A DNA stretch of 55,278 nucleotides from Ruminococcus sp. UBA1394 (GTDB lineage: Bacteria > Bacillota > Clostridia > Oscillospirales > Ruminococcaceae), in the NCBI GenBank assembly GCA_002305725.1, contig DBQM01000059.1:50085-105362 (forward strand). Reading direction: 5' to 3'. The translations under genes were made by a program, and so were the position numbers. Under the pieces are notes generated by a model. It searched no databases, was not told where the DNA came from, and saw nothing but the letters and a program-made list of their open reading frames with translations. Shown in pieces: positions 40,574 through 48,693 of the stretch (the first letter of the stretch is position 1; each line of letters starts with the position of its first letter).

Positions 40574-41917
40574 ATGAAGACTGCTGAATTAAACAAGGAA
40601 CTTTATTCATCTCCTGTTGGCAATGCAGAAGAGATCAACGAACTGCTCAGACGCTATGGCGTTAAGTTCGGCATATACAAAAACGGCATTTTCAAAGAAC
40701 AGCTTTTTCCTTTTGACCCGATACCAAGAATTATTACCCACGATGATTTTACAGACATGGAAAAGGGACTTGTTCAGAGAGTGGATGCGCTGAACAAGTT
40801 CCTTTTTGATATTTATCACGACAAAAACATTATCAAGGACGGCGTTATCCCGGAAAATTTTGTGTATATTTCAAGCGGATATCTTCCGCAGTGTGAGGGA
40901 ATAACTCCCCCGAACAATATTTACAGTCACATTTCCGGAATCGACCTTGTCCAGAGCAAGGACGGGGACTGGTATATATTAGAGGATAATCTGAGAATAC
41001 CTTCCGGTGCGTCATATCCGCTTATCGCAAGAGAGCTTACACGAGTTGCCTCCCCTGCTGCGTTTTCCAGTAACAGCATTGTGGATAACCGCAACTATGC
41101 AAAGCTTCTGAAAGACACAATGGATTATTCAAACTGCGGAGGTATCAATGCGATTTTAACTCCCGGAAGGTACAATGCGGCATATTTTGAGCATTCCTAT
41201 CTTGCGGAACTTACAAATTCCGTACTCGTACAGAATGACGAGCTTTTTGTTGAGGACAATGTGCTTTACCACAAGACTTATACCGGCGGAAAGACCAAAG
41301 TAGGCGCTTTATACAGGCGTATCTCAGACGATTATCTCGACCCGCTGACCTTTGAACCGCAGTCGCTTATCGGTATTCCGAATCTCATGGAGGCTTACCG
41401 TTCGGGCAATGTTGCAATTATAAACGCTCCCGGAAACGGCGTTGCTGATGACAAGGGTATTTACTATTTTGTTCCAAAGATGATAGAGTATTATCTCGGC
41501 GAAAAGCCTGTTCTGAAAAACGCTCCGACTTATCTGCCGTTTTATGAGGAGGACAAGGAGTATGTACTTAAAAATCTGGACAGGCTTGTTATCAAGGACG
41601 TTGCAGAAGCCGGCGGCTACGGCGTTATCTTCGGCAGCGAGCTGAGCGACGAAAAGCTTGAAAATATGCGGCAGACCATTATTAATGAGCCAAGACGCTT
41701 TATTGCGCAGGAAGTCATTGACTTTCTTGACCTGCCTATCCTTGACGACGGCAGACAGGTTATGAGAAAAGCTGACCTGAGAGCATTCGTACTTTCAGGC
41801 GAGCAGACAAAAGTGTGGGCGTCGGGACTTACACGCTTTTCAAGAAATCCCGATTCATTCGTAGTAAATTCATCACAAGGAGGAGGTTTTAAGGACACAT
41901 GGGTACTATCTCGATAG
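40574..41917 (+). CDS. Circularly permuted ATP-grasp protein
   Basis: The 447-aa protein belongs to the circularly permuted type 2 ATP-grasp family (DUF404/DUF407). It should form an amide or peptide bond with ATP. Visible landmarks are GDWYILEDNLRIPSGASYPL (about 136-155), VIKDVAEAGGYGVIFG (about 341-356, nucleotide-binding loop), and the C-terminal SSQGGGFKDTWVL. Published comparative work groups this family with alpha-E and transglutaminase-like genes in predicted peptide-synthesis or tagging operons, and the next two genes are exactly those. The substrate is unknown. GAGGAG precedes ATG. A leader terminator precedes the gene, suggesting control by antitermination. Confidence 0.9.
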   Translation: MKTAELNKELYSSPVGNAEEINELLRRYGVKFGIYKNGIFKEQLFPFDPIPRIITHDDFTDMEKGLVQRVDALNKFLFDIYHDKNIIKDGVIPENFVYISSGYLPQCEGITPPNNIYSHISGIDLVQSKDGDWYILEDNLRIPSGASYPLIARELTRVASPAAFSSNSIVDNRNYAKLLKDTMDYSNCGGINAILTPGRYNAAYFEHSYLAELTNSVLVQNDELFVEDNVLYHKTYTGGKTKVGALYRRISDDYLDPLTFEPQSLIGIPNLMEAYRSGNVAIINAPGNGVADDKGIYYFVPKMIEYYLGEKPVLKNAPTYLPFYEEDKEYVLKNLDRLVIKDVAEAGGYGVIFGSELSDEKLENMRQTIINEPRRFIAQEVIDFLDLPILDDGRQVMRKADLRAFVLSGEQTKVWASGLTRFSRNPDSFVVNSSQGGGFKDTWVLSR

Positions 41918-42618
41918 AACACGGCGACAGACTCTTCTGGCTTGGAAGATACGCCGAGAGAGTTTTCTCAACCTTAAAAGCATTAGAAGATTTATATGAC
42001 AATTCAATTGACAGCAGACCGAAATGTTATACTGACTTTCTGGCAAAGTTCGGTCTTGCTGATACCTACGGCAGCGCAAAAATCTTTTTTGACAGCTTTA
42101 TATTTGATAAGGAAAACGTAAATTCTGTTGCGGCAAGCCTTGAAAGGGCATATGACAACGGAATCGTACTCAGAGAGGAAATTTCTACAGAGGCACTTTC
42201 CTTTTTGCAGCTTGCATTTGACACTCTTGAAAAGGCGCAGAAATCTGCCAAGGGATTAAGACTTTCCCTGCTGCCTCTTGAAGATATTCTTTTCGGATTC
42301 TGGGGCTGTGTTTCAGAATATGTCTACGACTATGAGATAAGGACTATTATTTTCTGCGGAAAATCTGTTGAAAGACTTGACCTTGAATTAAGATTCAAAT
42401 CCGACTTCGGAAAAGTCCAGCATGAATTTGAAAGACTGTGCAGGCATCTTAGAAATGTTCCGAAAAACAGTCCGTACAGATATAACACCGGTCAGTTATG
42501 CAGACTTGTTGAAATTCTCGGTTCGGAAGAAGACTATCTGAAATTGTCAGACAAGGCTATTACAAGTCTTGGCAAGCTGTTTGAGGCTGAAAAAATTCCT
42601 GTGGGGGTAAATGTATGA
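41899..42618 (+). CDS. Alpha-E domain protein
   Basis: The 239-aa all-helical protein matches the alpha-E family (DUF403), which begins with the conserved ISIEHGDRLFWLGRYAERV segment (residues 4-22). It also has the conserved FGFWGCVSEYVYDYEIR region. Its biochemical role is unknown, and it nearly always travels with circularly permuted ATP-grasp enzymes. It overlaps the ATP-grasp gene by 19 bases and the transglutaminase-like gene by four, so all three are translationally coupled and probably form one complex or pathway. GGAGGAGG sits just upstream in the ATP-grasp gene. Confidence 0.9.
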   Translation: MGTISIEHGDRLFWLGRYAERVFSTLKALEDLYDNSIDSRPKCYTDFLAKFGLADTYGSAKIFFDSFIFDKENVNSVAASLERAYDNGIVLREEISTEALSFLQLAFDTLEKAQKSAKGLRLSLLPLEDILFGFWGCVSEYVYDYEIRTIIFCGKSVERLDLELRFKSDFGKVQHEFERLCRHLRNVPKNSPYRYNTGQLCRLVEILGSEEDYLKLSDKAITSLGKLFEAEKIPVGVNV

Positions 42619-43403
42619 AAAAGCTGTATTTCCATTTTTCCACCAAGCTTACCTTTGATAACTATGTACATGACCATTCCTTTGCTCTGCGCTGTATCCC
42701 CCCCGAAACTCCTTCACAGCATATTTTATCCTGTGAGCTTAACATTTCCCCGTTCGTTTCGGCAATGCAGACTGTTGATTCATTCGGCAACAATGTCACT
42801 TCCAGCTATCTGAAAAAGGAGCACCGCTATCTTGATTTCGAGATAACGGGCTGTGCGGAAATCGACTGCATCGCTCAGAAGACTGATTTCATGCCCTGCT
42901 ACAGCTATCAGTCGAAATACACAAAGCCGGATTCTGCACTGACTGAATGGTACAGTGAGATAAGCTCCGGCTGTACGGCAGATGACCCTTTTGAAAGAAT
43001 AAAATTTTTTTCTGACTGTCTTTCAGAGGTCATGACTTATGAAAAGAACAGTACTGATACTGCAACAACTGCCGCTGAAGCTTTTGCAATCAAAAAAGGC
43101 GTCTGTCAGGATTTCACTCATGTTATGCTGTCGGTACTGCGAATGGACGGTATACCCTGCCGTTATATTGCCGGTCTTGCAAGCTGTGACGGCGAAACAC
43201 ACAGCTGGCTTGAGATATGGACGGGCGAATACTGGAAAGGCTATGACCCGACGAATAACTGTGATATATCAGACGATTATCTTGTACTTTCCCAGGGACG
43301 TGATTTCGGTGACTGCGCTGTTGACAGAGGAGTAATGTTCGGCGCCTACACAAAGCAGCTGCAATTAATTGAATCCTGTCTGTCAGAAAGCTCATTCTAT
43401 TAA
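42615..43403 (+). CDS. Transglutaminase-like cysteine protein
   Basis: The 262-aa protein has an N-terminal beta-rich domain (about 1-90) and a transglutaminase-like core with a full papain-like triad: C164 in KKGVCQDFTHV, H196 in ETHSWLEIW, D211 in YDPTNN. In operons with ATP-grasp and alpha-E it is predicted to act as an amidase or peptidase on the ligase product. No signal peptide, so it is cytoplasmic. It overlaps the alpha-E gene by four bases (ATGA). Confidence 0.9.
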   Translation: MKKLYFHFSTKLTFDNYVHDHSFALRCIPPETPSQHILSCELNISPFVSAMQTVDSFGNNVTSSYLKKEHRYLDFEITGCAEIDCIAQKTDFMPCYSYQSKYTKPDSALTEWYSEISSGCTADDPFERIKFFSDCLSEVMTYEKNSTDTATTAAEAFAIKKGVCQDFTHVMLSVLRMDGIPCRYIAGLASCDGETHSWLEIWTGEYWKGYDPTNNCDISDDYLVLSQGRDFGDCAVDRGVMFGAYTKQLQLIESCLSESSFY

Positions 43404-43420
43404 TAACGGAGGACAAAACA

Positions 43421-44380
43421 ATGGTTCAATCAGTTACGCAGGCGTCGCTTGCGGTAAATGAAACACTGAACATAAAAAAGAACAGTATAAAAAACGGCAA
43501 AAGCGGTAAACGAATATGTGTTGTTACCGGAATTCACGGTGATGAACTTGAAGGGCAGTATCTTGCCTGGCTGCTTGCGGACCATATAAACAAAAATATC
43601 GGCTGTCTTAACGGAACAGTCGATATTTATCCTGCGCTCAACCCGATGGGTATTGACTCTATCACAAGGGGTATTCCGCTTTTTGACCTTGACATGAACA
43701 GAGTTTTCCCGGGTTCAAAGGACGGTACTATGATAGAAACAGTCTGTTCGGCGATTATTGACGACATAGCCGGCGCTGACATCTGCATTGACGTCCATTC
43801 CAGCAATATTTTTCTCAAAGAGATACCCCAGATAAGAATAAGCGTACCAACAGCGGAAACCCTTGTGCCGTACGCCAAAATGCTCAATGTAGACTTTATC
43901 TGGGTACACGAATCAGCAACCGTTCTTGAATCCACTCTTGCACACAGTCTTAATTCAAGAGGTACTAAAACTCTTGTAGTTGAAATGGGAGTGGGAATGA
44001 GAATCACAAAGGAATACTGCTTCCAGCTTTTTGACGGCGTTCTGAATCTTATGAAAAATCTCGGAATGTGGAGCGGCGAAACAAAAGAGCCGAGAGTTCC
44101 GGCGATTTCCTTGAACGGTGCTGTCGGATTTGTCAATTCAGACGCAGCGGGAATTTTCGTCCAGACCGCAAATTTCGGCGACCATGTCAGAAAAGGCGAC
44201 CATATCGGCGACGTACTGAATCCGCTGACAGGCAAGATTGAGGAGAAAGTAACAGCAGTCTGCGACGGAATGATTTTCACCCTCAGAGAATACCCTATCG
44301 TTTACGGCGGTTCTCTGCTTGCAAGAATTTTATGCGACAGCTCGGACGATATCATTGAGAAAGGTATAACACAGCAATGA
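43421..44380 (+). CDS. AstE/AspA-type zinc deacylase (M14-related), intact active site
   Basis: The 319-aa protein belongs to the succinylglutamate desuccinylase/aspartoacylase family, zinc enzymes that cleave acyl-amino acid or peptide bonds. Ligands H39 and E42 (GIHGDELEG) and H126 (DVHSSN) are present, with catalytic E188 in VVEMGVG. DLDMNRVFPG (89-98) is the conserved Asn-Arg region. A C-terminal beta domain (about 225-310) with GDHVRKGDHIGDVLNP resembles a lipoyl-like sandwich, usual in the family. It starts 17 bases after the transglutaminase-like gene (GGAGG) and overlaps its paralog by four bases. The substrate is probably the product of the upstream ligase. Confidence 0.88.
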   Translation: MVQSVTQASLAVNETLNIKKNSIKNGKSGKRICVVTGIHGDELEGQYLAWLLADHINKNIGCLNGTVDIYPALNPMGIDSITRGIPLFDLDMNRVFPGSKDGTMIETVCSAIIDDIAGADICIDVHSSNIFLKEIPQIRISVPTAETLVPYAKMLNVDFIWVHESATVLESTLAHSLNSRGTKTLVVEMGVGMRITKEYCFQLFDGVLNLMKNLGMWSGETKEPRVPAISLNGAVGFVNSDAAGIFVQTANFGDHVRKGDHIGDVLNPLTGKIEEKVTAVCDGMIFTLREYPIVYGGSLLARILCDSSDDIIEKGITQQ

Positions 44381-45303
44381 GAAAGGAAATACTCTATTCA
44401 TTAAAATCACCCTACCGTGAAAGTCTGGACATAACAGGCTTTAAATTCGGTTCGGGGAAAAAGTCAATTGCCATTGTGGGCGCAATGAGAGGAAATGAAG
44501 TACAGCAGATGTATGTCTGTTCACGGCTTATACAGGAGCTGAAAAGGCTTGAAAAGAAGAACGAGATATCATGCGACTGCGAAATAATGGTAATACCCTG
44601 CGTCAACTACTATTCAATGAATATCGGCAAGCGCTTCTGGGCAATGGATAACACCGATATCAACAGAATGTTTCCGGGATATGACCTCGGCGAAACTACC
44701 CAGCGTATTGCCGACGGACTTTTCAGCGTCCTTCAGGGCTATGAATACGGCATACAGCTTGCAAGCTTTTATCAGCAGGGAAATTTCCTCACCCATGTAA
44801 AGCTTATGGAAACCGGTCTTACTGACAGCAGTCTTTTAAAGCTTTTCGGTACTTCATTCGGTATCATAAGAACACCCCGTCCCTATGACACCACAACCCT
44901 CAACTATAACTGGCAGATATGGGAAACCAAAGCTTTTTCCGTTTACACCAATTCCACAGATACGATAAACGAAAAGTCCGCACAGGAAGCTGTTTCAGCA
45001 ATTCTGCGGTTTATGTACAACACCGGAATTATAACAAAAACAATTCATGCGGCATATGCCACAGAGATAATTTCCGAAAATTCCATTGAGCAGATACGCT
45101 CGGAAGACGGCGGACTGTTTATGAACAAAACCGAAGTCGGCAAGCACGTTGAGGAAAACGAAATATTAGGCGAAATTTTAAATCCCCTTGACGGTGAAAC
45201 AGTATCAGTCATAAAAGCGAATTTTTCCGGAATAGTCTATTTTGTCTACAACACTCCGCTTATAAATGAAAACACAGTATGCTTTAAAATTATCAGGGAC
45301 TGA
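44377..45303 (+). CDS. AstE/AspA-type paralog lacking zinc and catalytic residues
   Basis: The 308-aa protein aligns along its full length with the gene before it, including NTDINRMFPG (92-101) and the C-terminal GKHVEENEILGEILNP. However, the zinc motif HGDE is RGNE (H39 becomes R38, Glu kept as E41), the second zinc His (DVHSS) is A129 in QLASF, and the catalytic Glu (VVEMG) is Y190 in SVYTN. It is therefore a likely pseudoenzyme, perhaps a partner or regulator of the active copy. The reading frame is intact and coupled (ATGA overlap), so it is not simple decay. Confidence 0.85.
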   Translation: MRKEILYSLKSPYRESLDITGFKFGSGKKSIAIVGAMRGNEVQQMYVCSRLIQELKRLEKKNEISCDCEIMVIPCVNYYSMNIGKRFWAMDNTDINRMFPGYDLGETTQRIADGLFSVLQGYEYGIQLASFYQQGNFLTHVKLMETGLTDSSLLKLFGTSFGIIRTPRPYDTTTLNYNWQIWETKAFSVYTNSTDTINEKSAQEAVSAILRFMYNTGIITKTIHAAYATEIISENSIEQIRSEDGGLFMNKTEVGKHVEENEILGEILNPLDGETVSVIKANFSGIVYFVYNTPLINENTVCFKIIRD

Positions 45304-45309
45304 TTATAA

Positions 45310-45351
45310 AAAATATTACCGCTTACGGCACTGACCATAGGCGGTATTTTT
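45310..45351. terminator. Terminator of the ATP-grasp operon
   Basis: AAATATTACCGC, 18-base loop, GCGGTATTTTT, a few bases after the stop. It lies between convergent genes and could serve both. Confidence 0.75.
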
Positions 45352-45410
45352 ATGACAGGATGTCATATAAAACAGACCCGTCAGAAAGCTTTCCCCAGCG
45401 TTCAGCTCCG

Positions 45411-45884
45411 TTACTGTGACTTTCCGGTCAGGTGTTTCAGCAATGCATTGCAGCCCTCGTAAATGTCCCTGTAAGTAGTCACGAAATCTCCGCTGTACCA
45501 TGGGTCTGCAACATCATCACTTCTTCCTGCAAAGCCAAGCAGTTTGTATATCTTTTCATCTTCATCATTGCCAAGAATACGCCGCATATTTCTGATATTC
45601 GCCGAATCCATTCCTACAAAGTAATCGTACTTTTCATAGTCACTTTTTTTAAGCTGTACCGCAGATTTCCCCTCGCACGAAATACCATGCTTTTTAAGTT
45701 CTGCCTTTGCCGGCGGATACACCGGATTGCCCCTGCCGTTCCATATTTCTTCAGTACTTGTGGCGCTGGAGGAAATGAAGAATTCATCCTGCAATCCCGA
45801 ATCTCTGACAAGCTTTTTCATAATAAATTCCGCCATTGGTGAACGGCAGATGTTGCCGTGGCAGACAAACATTATCCGCATCAT
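45411..45884 (-). CDS. Low-molecular-weight protein-tyrosine phosphatase
   Basis: The 157-aa protein has the C(X)5R active site in VCHGNICRSPMAEF at its very N-terminus and the general-acid DPWY loop near residue 132. Such enzymes often act on tyrosine kinases of polysaccharide synthesis or on arginine phosphates, and the target here is unknown. A longer frame starts at 45971 inside the ABC-F gene and is rejected, because the active-site loop normally lies within 15 residues of the start. ATG codons at 45884 and 45881 are both possible behind GGGGAG. The start lies just past the ABC-F stop. Confidence 0.93.
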   Translation of the reverse strand: MMRIMFVCHGNICRSPMAEFIMKKLVRDSGLQDEFFISSSATSTEEIWNGRGNPVYPPAKAELKKHGISCEGKSAVQLKKSDYEKYDYFVGMDSANIRNMRRILGNDEDEKIYKLLGFAGRSDDVADPWYSGDFVTTYRDIYEGCNALLKHLTGKSQ

Positions 45885-45885
45885 T

Positions 45886-47679
45886 TCACACCATCTCCCC
45901 ATTTTCAATTCTCTCGGCAAGGTCATTGAGATACACCCATCTGTCCATCTTTTCAGCAAGCTGATTTTCAAGGAGTTCTTTTCTTTCAGACAGCTCCTGC
46001 AGCTTTACATAGTCGGAAGAACATTCTGCAATGCCCTTTTCCGTATCTGCTATCTGCTGTTCCAGTTCAGCAATATCATCGTCAATAGTTTCAAATTCAC
46101 GCTGCTCCTTAAAAGAAAATTTCAGTTTCTTTTTGCCGATAAAAGTGCGTTCTTTCTTCTCAGTCTGTTTCTGTGACTTTTCTGCTGTATCTGTATTTTG
46201 CAGCACTTTCTCTGCGTAGTCGCTGTAATTGCCGTTGTATCTTATAACAGCGCCGTCACCCGTAAGCTCCCATATTTCCGACGCCATTTTATCAAGAAAA
46301 TATCTGTCATGGGATATTGCAATGACTGCACCGTTAAAATTGCTGAGATAATCTTCAAGAATCGTCAGCGTCGCAATGTCAAGGTCATTTGTCGGCTCGT
46401 CAAGCAGTAGAATGTTTGGTGCTGTCATAAGCACTTTCAGAAGATACAGTCTTTTTCTTTCTCCACCTGACAGCTTTTCAATTCTGTTCCACTGCAGTTC
46501 CGGAGTGAAAAGAAACCGCTCCAGCATTTGTGCCGCCGTTACTGTTCCGTCCGGAGTCTGTATATGGTCGGCAGTTTCTCTGATGTATTCGATAACGCTC
46601 TGTGACGGGTCCATGCTTTCGCATTCCTGTGAAAAATAGCCGATTTTTACTGTATCACCGATCGTAACATTACCGCTGTCTGGCTGAATTTCGCCAGCTA
46701 TCATTTTTATAAGCGTTGACTTTCCCGCCCCGTTGTGTCCTACGATACCTGTTCTTGCGTTTCTCGGAATTATGCATGAAAAATCAGAAATAAGATTCTT
46801 TCCGTCTATTGATTTTGAGATATTTTCAAGTTCTATTGTTTTCTTTCCAAGTCTTGAAGAAACAGACTGCAATTGCAGCTTTTCCGCTTCTGCAGGCTTT
46901 TCCCTGTTTTCAAGCTCATGAAATCTTTCTATCCTGTCTTTTGACTTTGTACCTCTCGCCCTTGCACCACGTCTTATCCATTCAAGTTCACGGCGGTAGA
47001 GAGTACGATTTTTGCGTTCTTTCGCTTCTGCATCTGCCTCACGCTGTGCTTTCTGTTCAAGATAGGTGCTGTAGCTTCCGTCATACTCAAAAAGACTGCC
47101 TCTGTCAACCTCAGCTATTTTATGGGTGATACTGTTTAAAAAGTATCTGTCATGTGTCACCATAACAATTGCACCACGGTATTTTTTCAGCTGTTCTTCC
47201 AGCAGCTGTACCGTTTCGTTGTCAATATGGTTTGTCGGTTCGTCCATAAGAAGAATGTCACTGGGCTGTATAAGCGCTGCCGCAATACCTGCACGCCTGC
47301 GCTCACCGCCGGAAAGACTGCTGATATCCCTTGAACAGTCCGACATCCCCATCTTTCCCAGAATTGACTTAGCCTCAAATTCCTTTGCCTGCTTTAAATC
47401 TGACGGCAGGTGCAGCATAACCTGTTCAAGCACACTTCCGTGTTCCTCAAATTCCGGTATCTGCGGCAGGTATGAAATTCTGACGCCTTTTGTACGGATT
47501 ATTTCGCCGCTGTCGGGTTCTTCCGCACCGGCAAGGATTTTCAGAAGCGTGGACTTGCCCGTACCGTTTATGCCGATAATTCCGACCTTGTCGCCTTCAT
47601 TCAGAAAAAATGAAATATTGTTCAGAACTTTGCGTTCCATGTAAGTTTTAGATATGTTTTGTGCTGAGAGTAATATCAT
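45886..47679 (-). CDS. ABC-F family ATPase, Uup-like
   Basis: The 597-aa soluble protein has two ABC domains: Walker A GINGTGKS and signature LSGGERRRAG in the first, GHNGAGKS and LSGGERKRLY in the second, each with DEPTN. A linker with EWIRRGARARGTKSKDRIERF and a C-terminal charged coiled coil (about 525-590) are features of Uup-type members, which act on the ribosome or on stalled translation rather than in transport. No membrane segments. GAAAGGAA precedes ATG. It sits between the YgjP-like gene and the phosphatase gene in one transcript. Confidence 0.92.
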   Translation of the reverse strand: MILLSAQNISKTYMERKVLNNISFFLNEGDKVGIIGINGTGKSTLLKILAGAEEPDSGEIIRTKGVRISYLPQIPEFEEHGSVLEQVMLHLPSDLKQAKEFEAKSILGKMGMSDCSRDISSLSGGERRRAGIAAALIQPSDILLMDEPTNHIDNETVQLLEEQLKKYRGAIVMVTHDRYFLNSITHKIAEVDRGSLFEYDGSYSTYLEQKAQREADAEAKERKNRTLYRRELEWIRRGARARGTKSKDRIERFHELENREKPAEAEKLQLQSVSSRLGKKTIELENISKSIDGKNLISDFSCIIPRNARTGIVGHNGAGKSTLIKMIAGEIQPDSGNVTIGDTVKIGYFSQECESMDPSQSVIEYIRETADHIQTPDGTVTAAQMLERFLFTPELQWNRIEKLSGGERKRLYLLKVLMTAPNILLLDEPTNDLDIATLTILEDYLSNFNGAVIAISHDRYFLDKMASEIWELTGDGAVIRYNGNYSDYAEKVLQNTDTAEKSQKQTEKKERTFIGKKKLKFSFKEQREFETIDDDIAELEQQIADTEKGIAECSSDYVKLQELSERKELLENQLAEKMDRWVYLNDLAERIENGEMV

Positions 47680-47700
47680 TATATGTTCCTTTCGTTTTGC

Positions 47701-48429
47701 TCATAATACAATACTTTCTTCTAAAATCCGTTTGCATTCTTTCCAGTCCGGCAGCATTGACTGCAAAAGAGAATAGAACTGTCTGGAATGATTCGGGTGA
47801 ATGAAGTGGCAGAACTCATGAAATACCACATATTCAATGCAGTTTTCCGGCGCCTCTATAAGCCTTTTGTTCAGCGTTATAACGCTTTTAAACGGCTGAC
47901 AGCTCCCCCATCGTGAAGTCATTCTGCGTATTTTCAGCTGCGGAAAAGCTATGTTATATGGTGCAAATTTTTTGTGGACTTCATGCATGATTTCATCAAA
48001 AACCGTCATACATTGCCCGTCCAGCCACAAATCAAACAGCTTCTTTCTGCGGTTATAATCATCGGGACGCTTAACGTGAATATACACATAAGTACCGTCG
48101 CAGTCAACAAATTCCCTGCAGTCCTCTTCAACTTTTATCTGCATACTTCTGCCAAGCAATGTGATATTTTCTCCGCTTATATACTGCAGTTCAGCTTTTT
48201 TAACTTCACGCTGACTGAAATGCAGTACAGCATTGCGGATATAGTCACTTTTGCTGACAACAAAACTTTCAACAGCCTTTACAGGCACACGCGGAGGTGC
48301 TGACACATAAACAGAACCGTCCTGCCTTATTCTTAGATTGATATTCTTTATCTTTTTGCGTTCAAATGTAAATACAATTGTTCCGCAGTCGGTTTCGACC
48401 TGCCTTACTTCTGTTGATATTGCTTTCAT
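47701..48429 (-). CDS. YgjP-like M48-type metallopeptidase domain protein
   Basis: The 242-aa protein has the YgjP/DUF45 layout: a beta-rich N-terminal half (FERKKIKNINLRIRQDGSVY onward), RRMTSRWGSCQPFKSVITLN, then the zinc motif HEFCH (HExxH) in YVVFHEFCHFIHPNHSRQFY with a later acidic residue. It is cytoplasmic, and its substrate is unknown. It opens a three-gene transcript with the ABC-F and phosphatase genes, with a promoter at 48476-48504. The ribosome site (AGGGG) is moderate. Confidence 0.9.
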   Translation of the reverse strand: MKAISTEVRQVETDCGTIVFTFERKKIKNINLRIRQDGSVYVSAPPRVPVKAVESFVVSKSDYIRNAVLHFSQREVKKAELQYISGENITLLGRSMQIKVEEDCREFVDCDGTYVYIHVKRPDDYNRRKKLFDLWLDGQCMTVFDEIMHEVHKKFAPYNIAFPQLKIRRMTSRWGSCQPFKSVITLNKRLIEAPENCIEYVVFHEFCHFIHPNHSRQFYSLLQSMLPDWKECKRILEESIVL

Positions 48430-48446
48430 CAGTACCCCTGCTCTTA

Positions 48447-48463
48447 TGTACGGTATTGCCTTG
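48447..48463. repeat. Possible relic of a MITE-like element end
   Basis: TGTACGGTATTGCCTTG resembles the element end TGTGCGGTGTTGCCTTA. It lies in the 5' leader of the YgjP-like gene without a second end nearby. Confidence 0.4.
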
Positions 48464-48475
48464 TTTCTTTATAAT

Positions 48476-48504
48476 AGTATACCAGTTACAAAATAAAAAG
48501 TCAA
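48476..48504 (-). promoter_or_regulatory. Promoter of the YgjP/ABC-F/phosphatase operon
   Basis: Minus-strand TTGACT (48499-48504), 17-bp spacer, TATACT (48476-48481). Confidence 0.65.
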
Positions 48505-48579
48505 TTTATTGAAAGTCTTTCAGACAAAAGACCGCACAACAGCTTTATGATTTTTTATATCTGATATTCACAAACAGTA

Positions 48580-48608
48580 TTGTTTTTGTGGATTTTTCAT
48601 GGTATAAT
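48580..48608 (+). promoter_or_regulatory. Promoter of the GH26 gene
   Basis: TTGTTT (48580-48585), 17-bp spacer, TATAAT (48603-48608), 85 bases before the start codon. Confidence 0.6.
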
Positions 48609-48693
48609 ATAGTTAATAAGCCAATATTGCCCGACAGATATTATTGCCGGATTTACGATTTTAGCACATTTTTTTATAGAAAGGAATGTTATT

